Assembly (NCBI GenBank): GCA_029224185.1
Contig: CM055198.1
Coordinates: forward strand, 6,452,210 to 6,516,209
Direction of reading: 5' to 3'
DNA length: 64,000 bases
Origin: Karalla daura
Taxonomy: Eukaryota; Chordata; Actinopteri; Chaetodontiformes; Leiognathidae
Both the position numbers and the translations under genes were made by a program. Of the stretch, positions 33,120 to 44,260 are shown piece by piece. The notes beneath the pieces were generated by a model that saw nothing but the letters and a program-made list of their open reading frames with translations, was not told the DNA's origin and did not search any database. Within the stretch, counting starts at the first letter, position 1, and the number at the start of each line of letters is the position of its first letter.

Positions 33120-35931
33120 ATTTGACTCGGGTCGAATTGAGCTTTTCGTCACGTCATTGCTGAAGGATATTTCGCAAATCCAAACACTGACTGATTTCAT
33201 GTGTCGACACTGACACCCCCTCCTTTCACCTCTTCCCTTCCCACTCCAGGAAGTGTTTCCAACTGATATTTTGGTTTGATTCCAAAAATAAAAAGCTGTT
33301 GATAGTTGGATTAAAGGTCTCAGTGCATTAGCTTGAAGTTAAGTCAAAAAGTGTGACTTTGGTGCCTTCCGGAGCTCTGGGGATGGGAATGGGAATATTC
33401 TTAATTCTTTTCTTTTCTAATTTATTTATGTTTTGAGACTTTTAACTTTGACAAGACGTATGACTTACATCATGCACTTTAGGGGCTGAACAAAATTGTG
33501 GTTATCTTCAACCAAAAAGAGCATTCACTTTTGGAGAGAGTAAAAAGTACTTGCCCTTGAGTTGAGATCTCAGGACTTTTAATTAACTAAAAAATCAGTT
33601 TCAAATTGATGTGGAAGATTTCTGAAAAGAGTAAACATGGCTGAATAATTTAAATGTGAAACCAACTATGGTGTGAGTGTGTGAGTGTGTGTGTAAAATG
33701 GGGACCAGCCTTTCTCTCTGTATGGTTTTGACTGGTCATGGCAGATGTAGCAGAGAGGAGAGCTGCTCATGAACGTTGCCTTATACCATTCTTCTCTAAC
33801 TACAGTTGGTGCTGATAATATTAATGAAGAGGCAGCTAGCTTACACCAGAGATACAGCACCGTGGTTTGTTTACTATGATTTAACAGCTTTCATGTCCTC
33901 GTTGTGATTGCTAAAAATTCTGAATCTTAAAAGAGAAAAAGGCTGTGCGCTCTACCCCCTGCTAGGAGTCCCAGTCATGGTCCAAAATAAAACCTTCTGC
34001 AGAATCAGATTAAATACCCGCATGCACAGATCTACAAAGGAATGTAAATTTGAGCATTAACATCAGCTAGATTTGCTGTCATGATGGCCATCAGAGCTAA
34101 ATGCAGTAGTTTATCTTAGGTGCTCAGTCAGAATGGGAGTTATTGATCAGTGCATAAGAAGAATACTGTGTGGCATTGGAGGATCGATCGAACAAATTAT
34201 TGCAGAAACAAAAGAAATTGGTATTGGTGCATAACAGCAAGATTATAGCCCATTTAACACTTTCTGTGATAAATGCGCAGATAGAGAAAATCCTGCATGC
34301 TACTTAACAGGGGGTATGGTCCGTGTACAATGCAGACCCACAAAAGAAAAAGGCCTCAGTTCGATTTAGCTATCGGCATTCATCCGGCTCTGTTTGGTGC
34401 CACTGAGCAGCCGTGCAGCTTATGGGCTCTATTTTAGGTAGAGCAAGTACGAAGGCAATATGTGGATGGTAAGCTCCAAGCCAGGGATAAAATAGAATAG
34501 AAAGAGAGAAAGAAAGAAAACTAGCAGGGGTAAGGAATAATGTGACTGTTTAACACAAGCAGTTTCTGGAAACGAACTTGGTTTGACAGGGTATAGCATC
34601 CTCAAGAATCCCATACAAGGAAATGGGAAAATTATGACTAACCACAACATCAACAGTCCAGATATTATTGAACAGACTTACCATTGAATAGACTTACAAA
34701 TGTATTTATTCTTTTACTCTTACTTTTTTTTTTTTGCTATTTGGAGTCTCTCAGCACGTTGTGGTCAGATCATAGCAACACATCATTTGCTGTGGCTCTG
34801 TCTGCTCCTAGCGTGTGTTCGGGTATCTTTTAGTAGACCGTAAACCACAACAGTTAAGTGTAGAAATAGTTGGCACACTCTCTAAAATGAACACACAGAA
34901 AGACATTAGGGAATCAGTGTGGGACAAATCCCAAATGCGCCTCCATGATTAACTTCACTCCAGCCTACAAAGGCGAGTCAAAGGCGAGCTGGAGCGACGT
35001 TTTCTTATTCCACTTGCTGGATCATAATGGATCAGATAGGGATGAGGAGGAGGACCTGATTAGTGATTCTGGTGCCACCCTCCTTCATAAGATCTGTGAT
35101 AAGCCCCATCCATCAAACTTGACTGCCTCATTCAAAGTGATGGGAGAAGTGAGCCTATCAGTTTATCAGCACTCAGTATTGCAGATAAGCTTATATACTA
35201 TGACGACATCAGAGGGAAGTTGGAATTAGACACGGTCGCCTTGGTGGAGAGCTGGAAACTCAGTATAGGAGAGACACCTGCTGGCTGCCAGATGTCTTAC
35301 ATTGCTACATACTGTAGGCGCTCCCCTTCACATCACCAGCCAAAGCCAATGTGCTGTGATGCATAGAGAGCTACCTCATATTCATCTTCACCTATAATTG
35401 CAGCACATTTTACACAGCAAAATATGAAGATAGAGGCATCCAGTGATGCATATATTATCTGACTCAAATTACAGCAGTGAACGTTTTATAATATGTGATA
35501 ATACTGCTGCTTCACTCTTCTCGTGGAAGTTTAGTCGGAAAATCACAGGCTCAGGAAATTGTTTATTTCTTTGCACATTTGTTTGATGTACAGGGAAACT
35601 AATTGTAAAAGCAGTTCTGTTTGGCAGCCAAAGCAGATTCCAGATGTCTGGTTATTTCACCACCACATCTAAGTGCTCAAAGTGTTTTAGTTGAAAAATG
35701 ATGATCGTCTGATGGCTGGAATCCCAGACCCGCAACCAAAATAGAGCAAAATCACTAAACTCTGGCGTGCCCATGGAATTTCAGCCAACTTCATCTGCAG
35801 GTGGTAACATTGGCAAGCAAAATAAACAGAGGGAGGAAACAAAAATCCATTATTACAACTTCACTGGCAGTGTGACAATGGGTTTGCACAATACAAAATA
35901 GCACAGTCGAAAATACGTGAAATCATATAAA
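33120..35931. other. Unique sequence, no gene recognised
   Basis: A short GTGTGA-type tract lies at 33671-33694. The block at 34930-35200 is non-repetitive and open on the plus strand for 94 codons, with Asp/Glu-rich translation but no recognised domain. It could be a conserved non-coding element. Confidence 0.45.
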
Positions 35932-35963
35932 TATATATACACACACACACACGCACACACACC
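35932..35963 (+). repeat. Compound (TA)n(AC)n microsatellite
   Basis: A short TA run passes into AC with one CG interruption. Confidence 0.85.
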
Positions 35964-36439
35964 TTCTATAACTGTCTACCTTCTAATGGTCATACTGTAA
36001 TTCCTGACTTTCTCCTTCTGCACTCCAAAGAAAGCAAATGAGAATCAATTTGCATGCCACTGTCATGCCAGGAGAGTGATTTGTTAGTGACAGATGTATT
36101 TGTTCAGCCATGCCCAGTTATATTTAATGGCTCGCTACGAATGGTCCAATGACATGGCACAAACGCCAATGACACCCGGCCACAGACAACAGGCTCTTGT
36201 TTACCAGGCTGAGGCGAGCTGGGATGTGGCTTGCAAATAATCTTAGCGGGAGTTAATGGAACTGGGAGCCTCTGAAGATGATGCTTGTTTATTGTTCCTG
36301 AGTGGAAATATCATGGGCTACCCTGCGGAGATGACTGCAACGAGGGGAGGAGGAGGATCTGGCAAATTACTGAATTAACTCCACAAAAAGCTGGCAAATC
36401 ACAAATCTTTCACATGGCTGTGTATGTGCACTTTCACAG

Positions 36440-36443
<4 letters not shown>
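35964..36443. other. Unique spacer
   Basis: No feature is recognised. Confidence 0.5.

Positions 36444-36480
<37 letters not shown>
36444..36480 (+). repeat. (AC)18 microsatellite
   Basis: An uninterrupted AC run of 37 nt, the first of a dense cluster of arrays extending to 41.7 kb. Confidence 0.97.
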
Positions 36481-36481
<1 letters not shown>

Positions 36482-36951
36482 CGTCAGCGTGTACATACAG
36501 TACGGGCAATTCGGAAACATGTGCTGTGCCTTCTGCAATATTTGCATGGACGGATCCACAAAACATACAAAGCAAGGTTTCTCATTATTTATCAATTTAG
36601 CTCATCTCCACATTCAATCAACACAGCCATATTTATCTCCAGCTGTTCACTGTTGTTTTCATGCTGCAGTTATACGGGAACCAATCTCCAGTTCACAGCC
36701 ATATGCTGCCAACCTAATTCTTGAGAGAGGTCCATGTTTAAAATGAATGTGCGCTGCTCCTGCCAAGTCGGCTCTGAGTGGAATTAATTAAAAAGTACTA
36801 TACTCTTCCATCTGCCCTGAAAATGTTGGCTACCCCAGTGTTTTACGCTTTTGGGAGACGAGGGGAATTTTAGGAAAACATCATCTTTATGGGAGTGTGA
36901 GTGGGTGTGAGCGGAGTGGAGGGGGCAGCGTATCTACAATGCAGCTGCATG

Positions 36952-36969
36952 AAAAAAAAAAAAAAAAAA
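36952..36969 (+). repeat. Poly(A) tract, 18 A
   Basis: Homopolymer. No retroposon body is recognised upstream. Confidence 0.9.
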
Positions 36970-37267
36970 GGGTTCCACGGATCATATGTGTAAAATTTTC
37001 ATTTCCAGATGTGGTTTAGACCCAGACCACAGACACGGCATATGCCACTACTTAGTTAACAATATTTTACTTTAGTGGACAAGTAGGACAGACAGAGTTT
37101 GGTGTTGTGTAACAGCACTGTGATGTGTAATTCATGAGCTTCTGCTCTTTCATTAAGTCACAACATCCATCCATATTCAGGGTGTTGTTCAAAGAGCTAA
37201 AGAACCAAACCAGTGGGGATGCACTTTTCATGCTGGATACTGGCTATTTTAAATCTTATCTTCACTC

Positions 37268-37346
37268 ACATACACACACACACACACACTCACCACACAC
37301 ACGCGCACACACACACACGCACACACACATGGGCACACACAACTTC
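37268..37346 (+). repeat. Interrupted (AC)n compound tract
   Basis: AC runs broken by TC, CC and CGCG steps. The interruptions suggest an old array undergoing decay. Confidence 0.9.
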
Positions 37347-37917
37347 AAGTTTCAATCCTACAGTCCTTCCCCACCTGTTGGAATTTGCTTCAAACACATA
37401 GGGGGCAGCAAATCCCAACTAACTTCTGACCTTACTGCTGCTCCTGTGCTCAGATTTAGTCAAAAGCTTTACATGGAGCTATGTTCCTGTCAAGCTTAAA
37501 CTTGTCAAAAACATGCAAACATGCGTGATATAGCTGTGCTTTCCACTAAGTCTGCATGCTTCGCAGGGTGGATGAACTGGCTGCTCGCACTAATGAGCAG
37601 GTGCACTTTATAAAGTGTCCGCCGAGCTTATATCTTCTAATATCTCAACTTACAATGATTAATGTTACATATTTTAATTGCATTTCCATTAATGAACTAC
37701 TATTACTTGTGCTCCCAAGATGTGCCGGGGCAGTGGCACCCTGATAAATGAAGGCACACTCAAGTGTGCAACTTGTATTGTGTGCATATTTTGACTAGGA
37801 CTTTAATTCGCTGCGAGTTCTGGATACAAGTGCTTCCCTTCTCCCAGTTCTGGGCCTGCCTGCCGTTGCTATAGAAACATCAGAGGGAGAGAGAGAGGAG
37901 AGGGGAAGAGAGGGTCG
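37347..37917. other. Unique spacer
   Basis: About 570 bp without a recognised feature; its 3' end (37870-37917) becomes purine-rich ahead of the GT/GA tract. Confidence 0.5.
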
Positions 37918-37996
37918 AGGTGTGTGTGTGCCTGGATTGTGTGTGTCCGTGTGTGTGTGAGAAAGAGAGAGAGTGAGAGAGAGAGAGAGTGACAGA
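37918..37996 (+). repeat. Compound GT and GA tract
   Basis: Interrupted GT runs pass into a GA run (gagaaagagagagagtgaga type). With the purine-rich sequence from 37870 it forms about 125 bp of simple sequence. Confidence 0.9.
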
Positions 37997-38120
37997 GATT
38001 TCAAAGAAGACTGTTGAGCTGTGTCTAATGAGTGGAGTGTGTACTCGCACTCTCATCTGTGTGGTGATTGTGGAAGCCCAAAGCAGGGCATCGGTCTGAG
38101 AGCCAGTGCCCCTTAAAATC

Positions 38121-38128
38121 CACACACA

Positions 38129-38217
<89 letters not shown>
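38121..38217 (+). repeat. (CA)41 microsatellite
   Basis: A CA run of 83 nt (38131-38213), preceded by a CACACACAGA start and followed by CTCACAC. The His-Thr and Cys-Val frames over this region are repeat-derived. Confidence 0.98.
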
Positions 38218-38219
<2 letters not shown>

Positions 38220-39702
38220 CCTTACAGAAGCATGCATATTCTCATTCCCTCTGACCGTGGGCCATCGAGAAAGCATGGAAGTCCGCACAATCATAAAAAG
38301 CACAGCATGACATTTTCAGATTACTGTGAGGCAGCTGAAGGAAATACAGCTTCAATGAGCTTGTCTTTGGCTGTCTGCAAAACGTATCATTTACGCGTGC
38401 AAATCTACAACCCGTTTATTTTTTATTTTTTTCCCCAGTAAAGAGAAAGTGAAGACAATTCTACAAAATAATGAAACACTAAGCCTTAAGATGACAGAGG
38501 GCACATTTGAAAGAACTTTTGGAGATGCAGCATTTCAACCAGTGGAAGCAAAAAGGGCTGATTGGCTGTTCACACACTCTTGACTGGCACTTGATGCCTT
38601 TAGGATTATGAGCAGCACCACTTCAGAACTGATCGAATACTTTTTGAAGCTATAATTACAATGACTGAGACTGGCAGCACGCTGCTGGAATTAATGTTAG
38701 CTTTGACGACCATGTCCTTGCAGATTTGGCACAGATTCCACTGCAATGCAGCATTTGCTGCTTGTGTTAAAGAGGAATAAAGATAAACTAGTAGTTTGAA
38801 GGTTTCAAAGAGCATCCATCAGGCTGTCTTTGGCAGTCCCACCTCCAGAAAATTTTGTCTGACAGGGCAGTTGTACAGTCTGACTCCAAATTTCCACACA
38901 ATTTCACATACTGAATGAGTTGATCCGGGTAATGCCAGTTCTTGCTCACCTCATTGTTGTCAACGAAGTGCTACCTTGTATCCCTCATCCAGCTGCATGC
39001 CGATGCTGACACTCTCCCAGATGCTGACAACTTCAGACAGCAATCCATGGGGCTCTTGGAAACTTTCTCAAAGAACTGATTCACGTCTGTATGCTGGCTC
39101 TCTATAGAGTTACTGGCACTGCTCGCCATCTCGAATGGCGTAGCAGCCACTGCAGGAGTGGCTGCTGTTACATATGACATAAAGACACTAATACACACAC
39201 ATAAAATCCCATAGAGAATGCACTGAGGGCCCGTTCTTCAAAAAAAAAAACCAAAACAGTGTTTTCAGCCACCGTACCAATATCGACCTGGCTGAAAAAA
39301 ATACAGAAGGTGTGGGATGTTGAGCAAGATTTGTCTGATTGCAAATGATATTCTGACGCAGAGCAAATGGTCAACACATATGGAGCCATGTAGAAAGCAG
39401 CTTCTTGGTCTCCCTGTCTGGCAGTGCCTATGTGACTATATGAACGACCCGCCAACGGTCGTGTAGATTTCAAGGTGCGTCTAGATGCGAGGTGGGCGAG
39501 ACACATTTTTGTCCTGATCTCTCTGCGATGGAAACACAATAGTTCAGGCCACTGTGCTCTCAGGGCAGAGATCTAATACCTGTGCTTTGATAAAGAAAAG
39601 CTCTCAGACTTCTTCCTCTGCACAGCCACAAACAGTTAGCCAAACAAAGATGAAAGTATGCAATCACACTGACTGCAATTAGACTGACTGCCACCCCCCC
39701 AA

Positions 39703-39703
<1 letters not shown>
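38218..39703. other. Unique sequence with a broken minus-strand frame
   Basis: On the minus strand, 39198 to 38788 is one frame interrupted only by a TAG at 38971-38973. The translation (for example DVNQFFEKVSKSPMDCC and NWHYPDQLIQYVKLCGN) has no domain I recognise. Inside it are two adjacent small hairpins, 39124-39140 and 39142-39166. It may be a decayed coding fragment or chance. Confidence 0.3.
39142..39166. other. 10-bp perfect inverted repeat, 5-nt loop
   Basis: The arms agcagccact and agtggctgct surround gcagg. A smaller one, cgccat/atggcg around ctcga (39124-39140), lies immediately upstream. Confidence 0.75.

Positions 39704-39749
<46 letters not shown>
39704..39749 (+). repeat. (CA)23 microsatellite
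   Basis: An uninterrupted CA run of 46 nt preceded by a C-rich stretch (ccaccccccc). Confidence 0.97.
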
Positions 39750-39750
<1 letters not shown>

Positions 39751-41054
39751 GTACACACACTTTTGTGTTGAGTAGTACTGTTGAGTAACACACAAGGCAA
39801 GCATGCATAGCGCTTTTTGACGTACTGTACCCCTCCACATCTGATACAGTGTATAGTGAAGTGTAACATTTACTGTAAAATGTTTACCACAAACAAAAAA
39901 ATAATGATTTCATCATTCTTTGTTCTCATCTGCTGCAAAAATGCTGTTCACTGTTTACTTTTTAATGAAGGCTGCAAGGTCATACAGTGTTGTTTTCCTC
40001 TCCATTATTTATTGGAACAAGTCAGACTCCACACTCTGAAGAGTTAAAAGGCTACATTGTATTAAAACATTTTATTTTTAATTTTTCCCCATGACTTTGT
40101 TATTCAGACTGCATTACATATTTTGATAAAACTGGACTCAAATGTGAAGACCAAAAAGAAGTAGCAATGGCAAAGGCAGAATGATCAAACACAGAGCCGC
40201 CTTGTGTTATCTTTGTGAAGATGTGTGAATGCAGAACAAAGAGTCCAGCCGACAGAGAGCTGACCACTGAGAGCAAAGCGGGGCAGGCCGAGCCAAAGGA
40301 ATTTCAAAGTCTGTATCCCCTCTTTTTTGTTGCAGATTAGGAGACACTATACCCTAAAATGTACAAAACATATCACATTGTATCATCACTGTTGTAACAG
40401 GCATCAACAGGCATTGTTGTACATCATGGTGCATGATACACTGAAATTCTACATTTGTTCAGGATGGAAAACAGACAAATACATACTCATTGAGACTGAT
40501 GAAAAATACACTGTGGGTCCTGCGACTGTCATGAATATGTCTGTAAAATAAATGAAACTTAAACAGTCATGGACTATGCAGTAAAATGTAGACACCACTA
40601 GATGTCAGTAGAGGATTGCAATTAATGTGTGTGACTCGTGTGTAGTGTGTGTAGTCTTGCTGTTGTTACTGTAATTTACACTACCAGTCTACTGTATGCC
40701 ATGCTCTGTAGCCTGTATTTATGTCTGTGCCTATGGTATATTCAAGATTTGTGACTCATGCGTGACATGAGATCAAAATGAATGGAAGGCACAGAAACAT
40801 TTTTTTCCTCTTTTTGTTGTGTGCGTGTTTGTCCATGTGAGAAAAAGAAAAATGAGCCAGAGGGAAAAAAAGAAAAACATAGATGAAGAGACATGAAAAA
40901 ATAAATGGTGACACTCTATTGCTCATGGATGACATTCTTGTTGCCAGACATCAGTATCATTAACATATTCAAGCAGGGACACTACAGGGATTCTGCCTCT
41001 CACATACTTGACATATTGCATCGGTGCAGAATGCTAAAATGGATTCAGCCAGGC
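39750..41054. other. Unique sequence, no gene recognised
   Basis: About 1.3 kb in which nothing organised was seen. Confidence 0.5.
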
Positions 41055-41077
41055 TGTGTGTGTGTGTGTGTGTGTGT
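41055..41077 (+). repeat. (TG)11 microsatellite
   Basis: A TG run of 23 nt followed by GTGA-type degenerate units to about 41120. It faces the long AC array 200 bp downstream. Confidence 0.95.
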
Positions 41078-41225
41078 TTGTGAGTGAGGGAGTGTGCACG
41101 TGTTTGTGGGTGTGAGTGTGTCATGTGTGACAAAAACAGATTTAACAGAAGATAGATGAGCAGCAACTAACGTGTTGACTGTTTGCATACTCACACCCTC
41201 ATTTGGATGTTGAATGAGACCCCCC

Positions 41226-41270
41226 CACACACACACAAACACACAGACACACAGACACACATTCACTCAC

Positions 41271-41355
<85 letters not shown>
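41226..41355 (+). repeat. (AC)41 microsatellite with degenerate 5' flank
   Basis: An uninterrupted AC run of 83 nt (41273-41355) is preceded by about 45 bp of AC units broken by AA, AG and TTC steps. Confidence 0.98.
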
Positions 41356-41357
<2 letters not shown>

Positions 41358-41636
41358 GCTGTGTTTTTATCCCTTCTGAGGACATTACATTCATGTCCTG
41401 GAGACTTTCCCTAATCTTCTAATTCCACCGTAATGTTGTGTATGTTCCCTTGAGTTTAATGAGTTATGCATCACTACCTTTGCAGGCAATGCATTCCCCA
41501 TCCCCTCGTTTAGCCCTGCAGCAGCCTATTGAGAGTCTGTCCTAAAGTGAGGACTGATGACAATGTTCTCACTTTAGAAAAATGCCTTTTGTCTGCAGGT
41601 CTGAAACTTGGTTGGGTATCTAAAAGATATAGCATT

Positions 41637-41639
<3 letters not shown>

Positions 41640-41687
<48 letters not shown>
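41640..41687 (+). repeat. (AC)24 microsatellite
   Basis: Forty-eight uninterrupted nucleotides of AC ending in ACGCC. It is the last array of the 36.4-41.7 kb cluster. Confidence 0.98.
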
Positions 41688-41689
<2 letters not shown>

Positions 41690-41893
41690 CCTCTGTCCGT
41701 GGTGATGGATATATCAGCACAGTGTATGTGTCGTTGTAATTAAATGTTGCATCCATCCTGCTCTCCTCTCATTAAATAATGACGTTTAATCTATGGCCCA
41801 GGGCCTTGCCTACAATACTGCTGTGATAAGGGCAAATTAAACAATGTGCACCTCTCAAGTCTGCTGATAACAAAGGTGAGTTTGATCGAAGCG

Positions 41894-41937
41894 ATGTGCA
41901 TGCGCACGTGTGCGTGCTTTCACACCGCGCATGCACA
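41894..41937. promoter_or_regulatory. Two NRF-1-like sites and an E-box in alternating purine-pyrimidine DNA
   Basis: TGTGCATGCGCA (41895-41906) and CGCGCATGCACA (41926-41937) each match the NRF-1 consensus YGCGCAYGCGCR at 11 of 12 positions. The E-box CACGTG overlaps the first (41905-41910). From 41894 to 41917 purines and pyrimidines alternate strictly, a Z-DNA-type pattern. Paired NRF-1 sites are usually found in CpG-rich promoters, but no transcript start or gene is visible here. The motif could also have arisen from CA/TG-rich sequence. Confidence 0.35.
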
Positions 41938-42384
41938 CAAATACGCGTCAAGTCGAGTGTCTTCACAACTGCTAGAGCGCAGAGCCGATCAATTTTAACC
42001 TTGAGCTCAAGGCTGACCGGTGAGTGGAAGTCGACCTTCACATCGGAGACAAACCCAACATCAGATGGTTAGAAGAAAACAGTTATCCAAGAAACTTAAG
42101 AATCCCGGAAAATAAAAAATAAGGGGCTGTCAATTTTGGGCACATTTTCTATTTATGCCCTCTGCAGCATCAGAGGAGCATTTTGATGTTCACATCCTTT
42201 CAAAAATGTTGGGCTCTGACAAATAAACGGCTGCTTTCTGTTGGAGGCGATTCATTATTCAGAGAGCAACTTGGATTTTAAAAAGACAACAAAGGCAGAT
42301 ATTAAATCAACTGCCGCAAAAAGACACAATTTAACATACATATTTCAAAGCTTTCATGCAATGTTAATGGGACAAGACTTGGAG

Positions 42385-42480
42385 TGTGCGGCCAAGCTAG
42401 TGGCTCTGTGGGGGAGTACTGCTGAATACTAATGTCAGCGCACTGACATGCTGAGGGTTAGCATGTGAAACGTCCGACGT
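42385..42480. repeat. Degenerate teleost-type repeat with nested small hairpins
   Basis: 'gccaagctagtggctctgtg' followed after a gap by 'gacatgctgagggttagcat' resembles a widespread fish repeat ('gccatgctagcagctctgtgaggctgtac---aacatgct-atgttagcatg'). Within it lie three small inverted repeats: atgtcag/ctgacat (42432-42449), acatgct/agcatgt (42446-42466) and acgtc/gacgt (42470-42480). The first two share four bases, so only one can form at a time. Confidence 0.5.
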
Positions 42481-43899
42481 GTTCCCCATATTAGTTCAAC
42501 GCGCGAGCATTTTCACATTTTCTCATTAGCAACCATCATTGCACCCGGCCGCAGATGCTGGGAAGGACATTAGCTTTGCGGGCATTTATAGTCAATATCA
42601 CAATTTTGACCTGATGATGGAGGTAGATTAAAAAAAATCACAGTGTATAAATCATCCAGGGGAGAGGTTGACAGGGAGGACAGAGATGCATGTACAAAAT
42701 CTAAAGCCAATCCATCTGGGAGCTGTCCTGCGTTTCACTCAAAGCCACAAATATCACCCTTCTGCGAGTACCTGACAGGGAAGGATCGCCACCATCTGTG
42801 GGTTCTTGAGATGTTTCCTGAGTCCAGTCTCATCTTACGTAATCATAATATTTTTAAGACAGTGGATGTCCTGGAAGCACGACTGGTCCTCATAACCAGT
42901 GTGTGAAATGATTCAAAGACTGGAGAAAAAACGTTTAGCTCTACAGGTCAGGAACTGGACTGTCAAAAACAGCCAAAGAAACAGTAATGAATGTTAATTT
43001 ATCTGGTAATTATCAGTAATGAATGCATGTAATTTCATTGCTTAATGAAACAAACAACAGCAAGCTTTATTCACAAAGACTGATTTGAAGTGGTTAACCA
43101 GATGTGGCATTTCAATTATTGACTGTGCAATTGCACATGTCAAATCCAGCTTCATCCAAGCCTCTGCATGTGATGTGGAGTCCTGTGAAAGACGACATAT
43201 TGCCAGCATGGCCGACCAAAGAAACATAGACTGAACAGACGATGAAAAAACAAAACATCCAATGGTGTCAAACCAAAACAGTTTACTTCACAAGTCCGGC
43301 CATCCCTGCCCGAGGACGTGTGCGCGCGGGCTCTTAGAGTGCTATCGTTTCCCCTCATCTATGGAGGTGTAACCATCACACTGACAGGCTCTTTAATTAT
43401 ATGGGAGGCAACTTCATTTATAACCATGACTATAAGTGAACAGAGAGAACATTATATGCATGAGCAGGTGCGCAGGTTTGCAGGTGTACGTCGCTGTGAC
43501 TGAACGTCTGCCAAGTGACAACCAAGAACATTTGTCAGACAGAAAAAAAATGTGCATAATAGATAACTAGACGGCGTGGATAGATATGCATCTTTCTGCT
43601 GTGTTTACGTTCCGGGCTACAACTTTAAAAGCTGCCAGCGCCGTCCACAACATATGGTGCAAAATAAACAGCATCATCCTCACCAGTCGGACCTGCATTA
43701 ATTTCCACAAAAACCTACCAGATAAACGACATATGGTTGGACACTGAGTGTGGTCCTGGAGCTGTAGCTCAAACACACACCCACACACACACGCAGCCCG
43801 TGCTGCACCCACACAGACTGTCTTTGCATGACCTCTCCTCTACAGCGAGAGCGAAGGAGACACACTGAAGATTTTACGGAGAGGCAGGGACGCACAAAC
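42481..43899. other. Unique sequence, no gene recognised
   Basis: No exon or repeat is recognised. A short CGCGCG-containing word lies at 43319-43330. Confidence 0.5.
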
Positions 43900-44260
43900 A
43901 CATGCCCAACTGTGCGGACATCATACACATTCTGATGTCTATCTTGCGCGTGTACCCAGGCAGACATACACATCCCCGCACCCCCGGGGAGAGACTCTGC
44001 ATTGCGAATGACTTTCCTCAGGAGTTTCTGTCACGGCCTGGAGCAGCCACGACCCACAGGACGACTACAGTGCCGGGACCTTATCCACCGTGTTGCACGT
44101 GCCGACACGGCGGGAGATGAGCCTGTGTCCGCTGTCACGGCTGAGCACGGCTTGAATTCACACAACAGCGGAGAAATTGACACGCTGGAGCAAGCCAACG
44201 TGGGTCACAGAGTTGTGGGTGGAATAGTAAAGGCGGGCAGAGATATGAAGAATGTCAGTG
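43900..44260. other. CpG-richer block
   Basis: This stretch has many CG dinucleotides (gcgcgtgta, ccccgcacccccgggg, gacacggcgggag, gctgtcacggctgagcacgg) compared with the rest of the window. Frames on the plus strand are open for 72 and 92 codons but show no recognised domain. It could be a small CpG island, an enhancer or an unmethylated element. No TATA or gene start could be supported. Confidence 0.4.
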
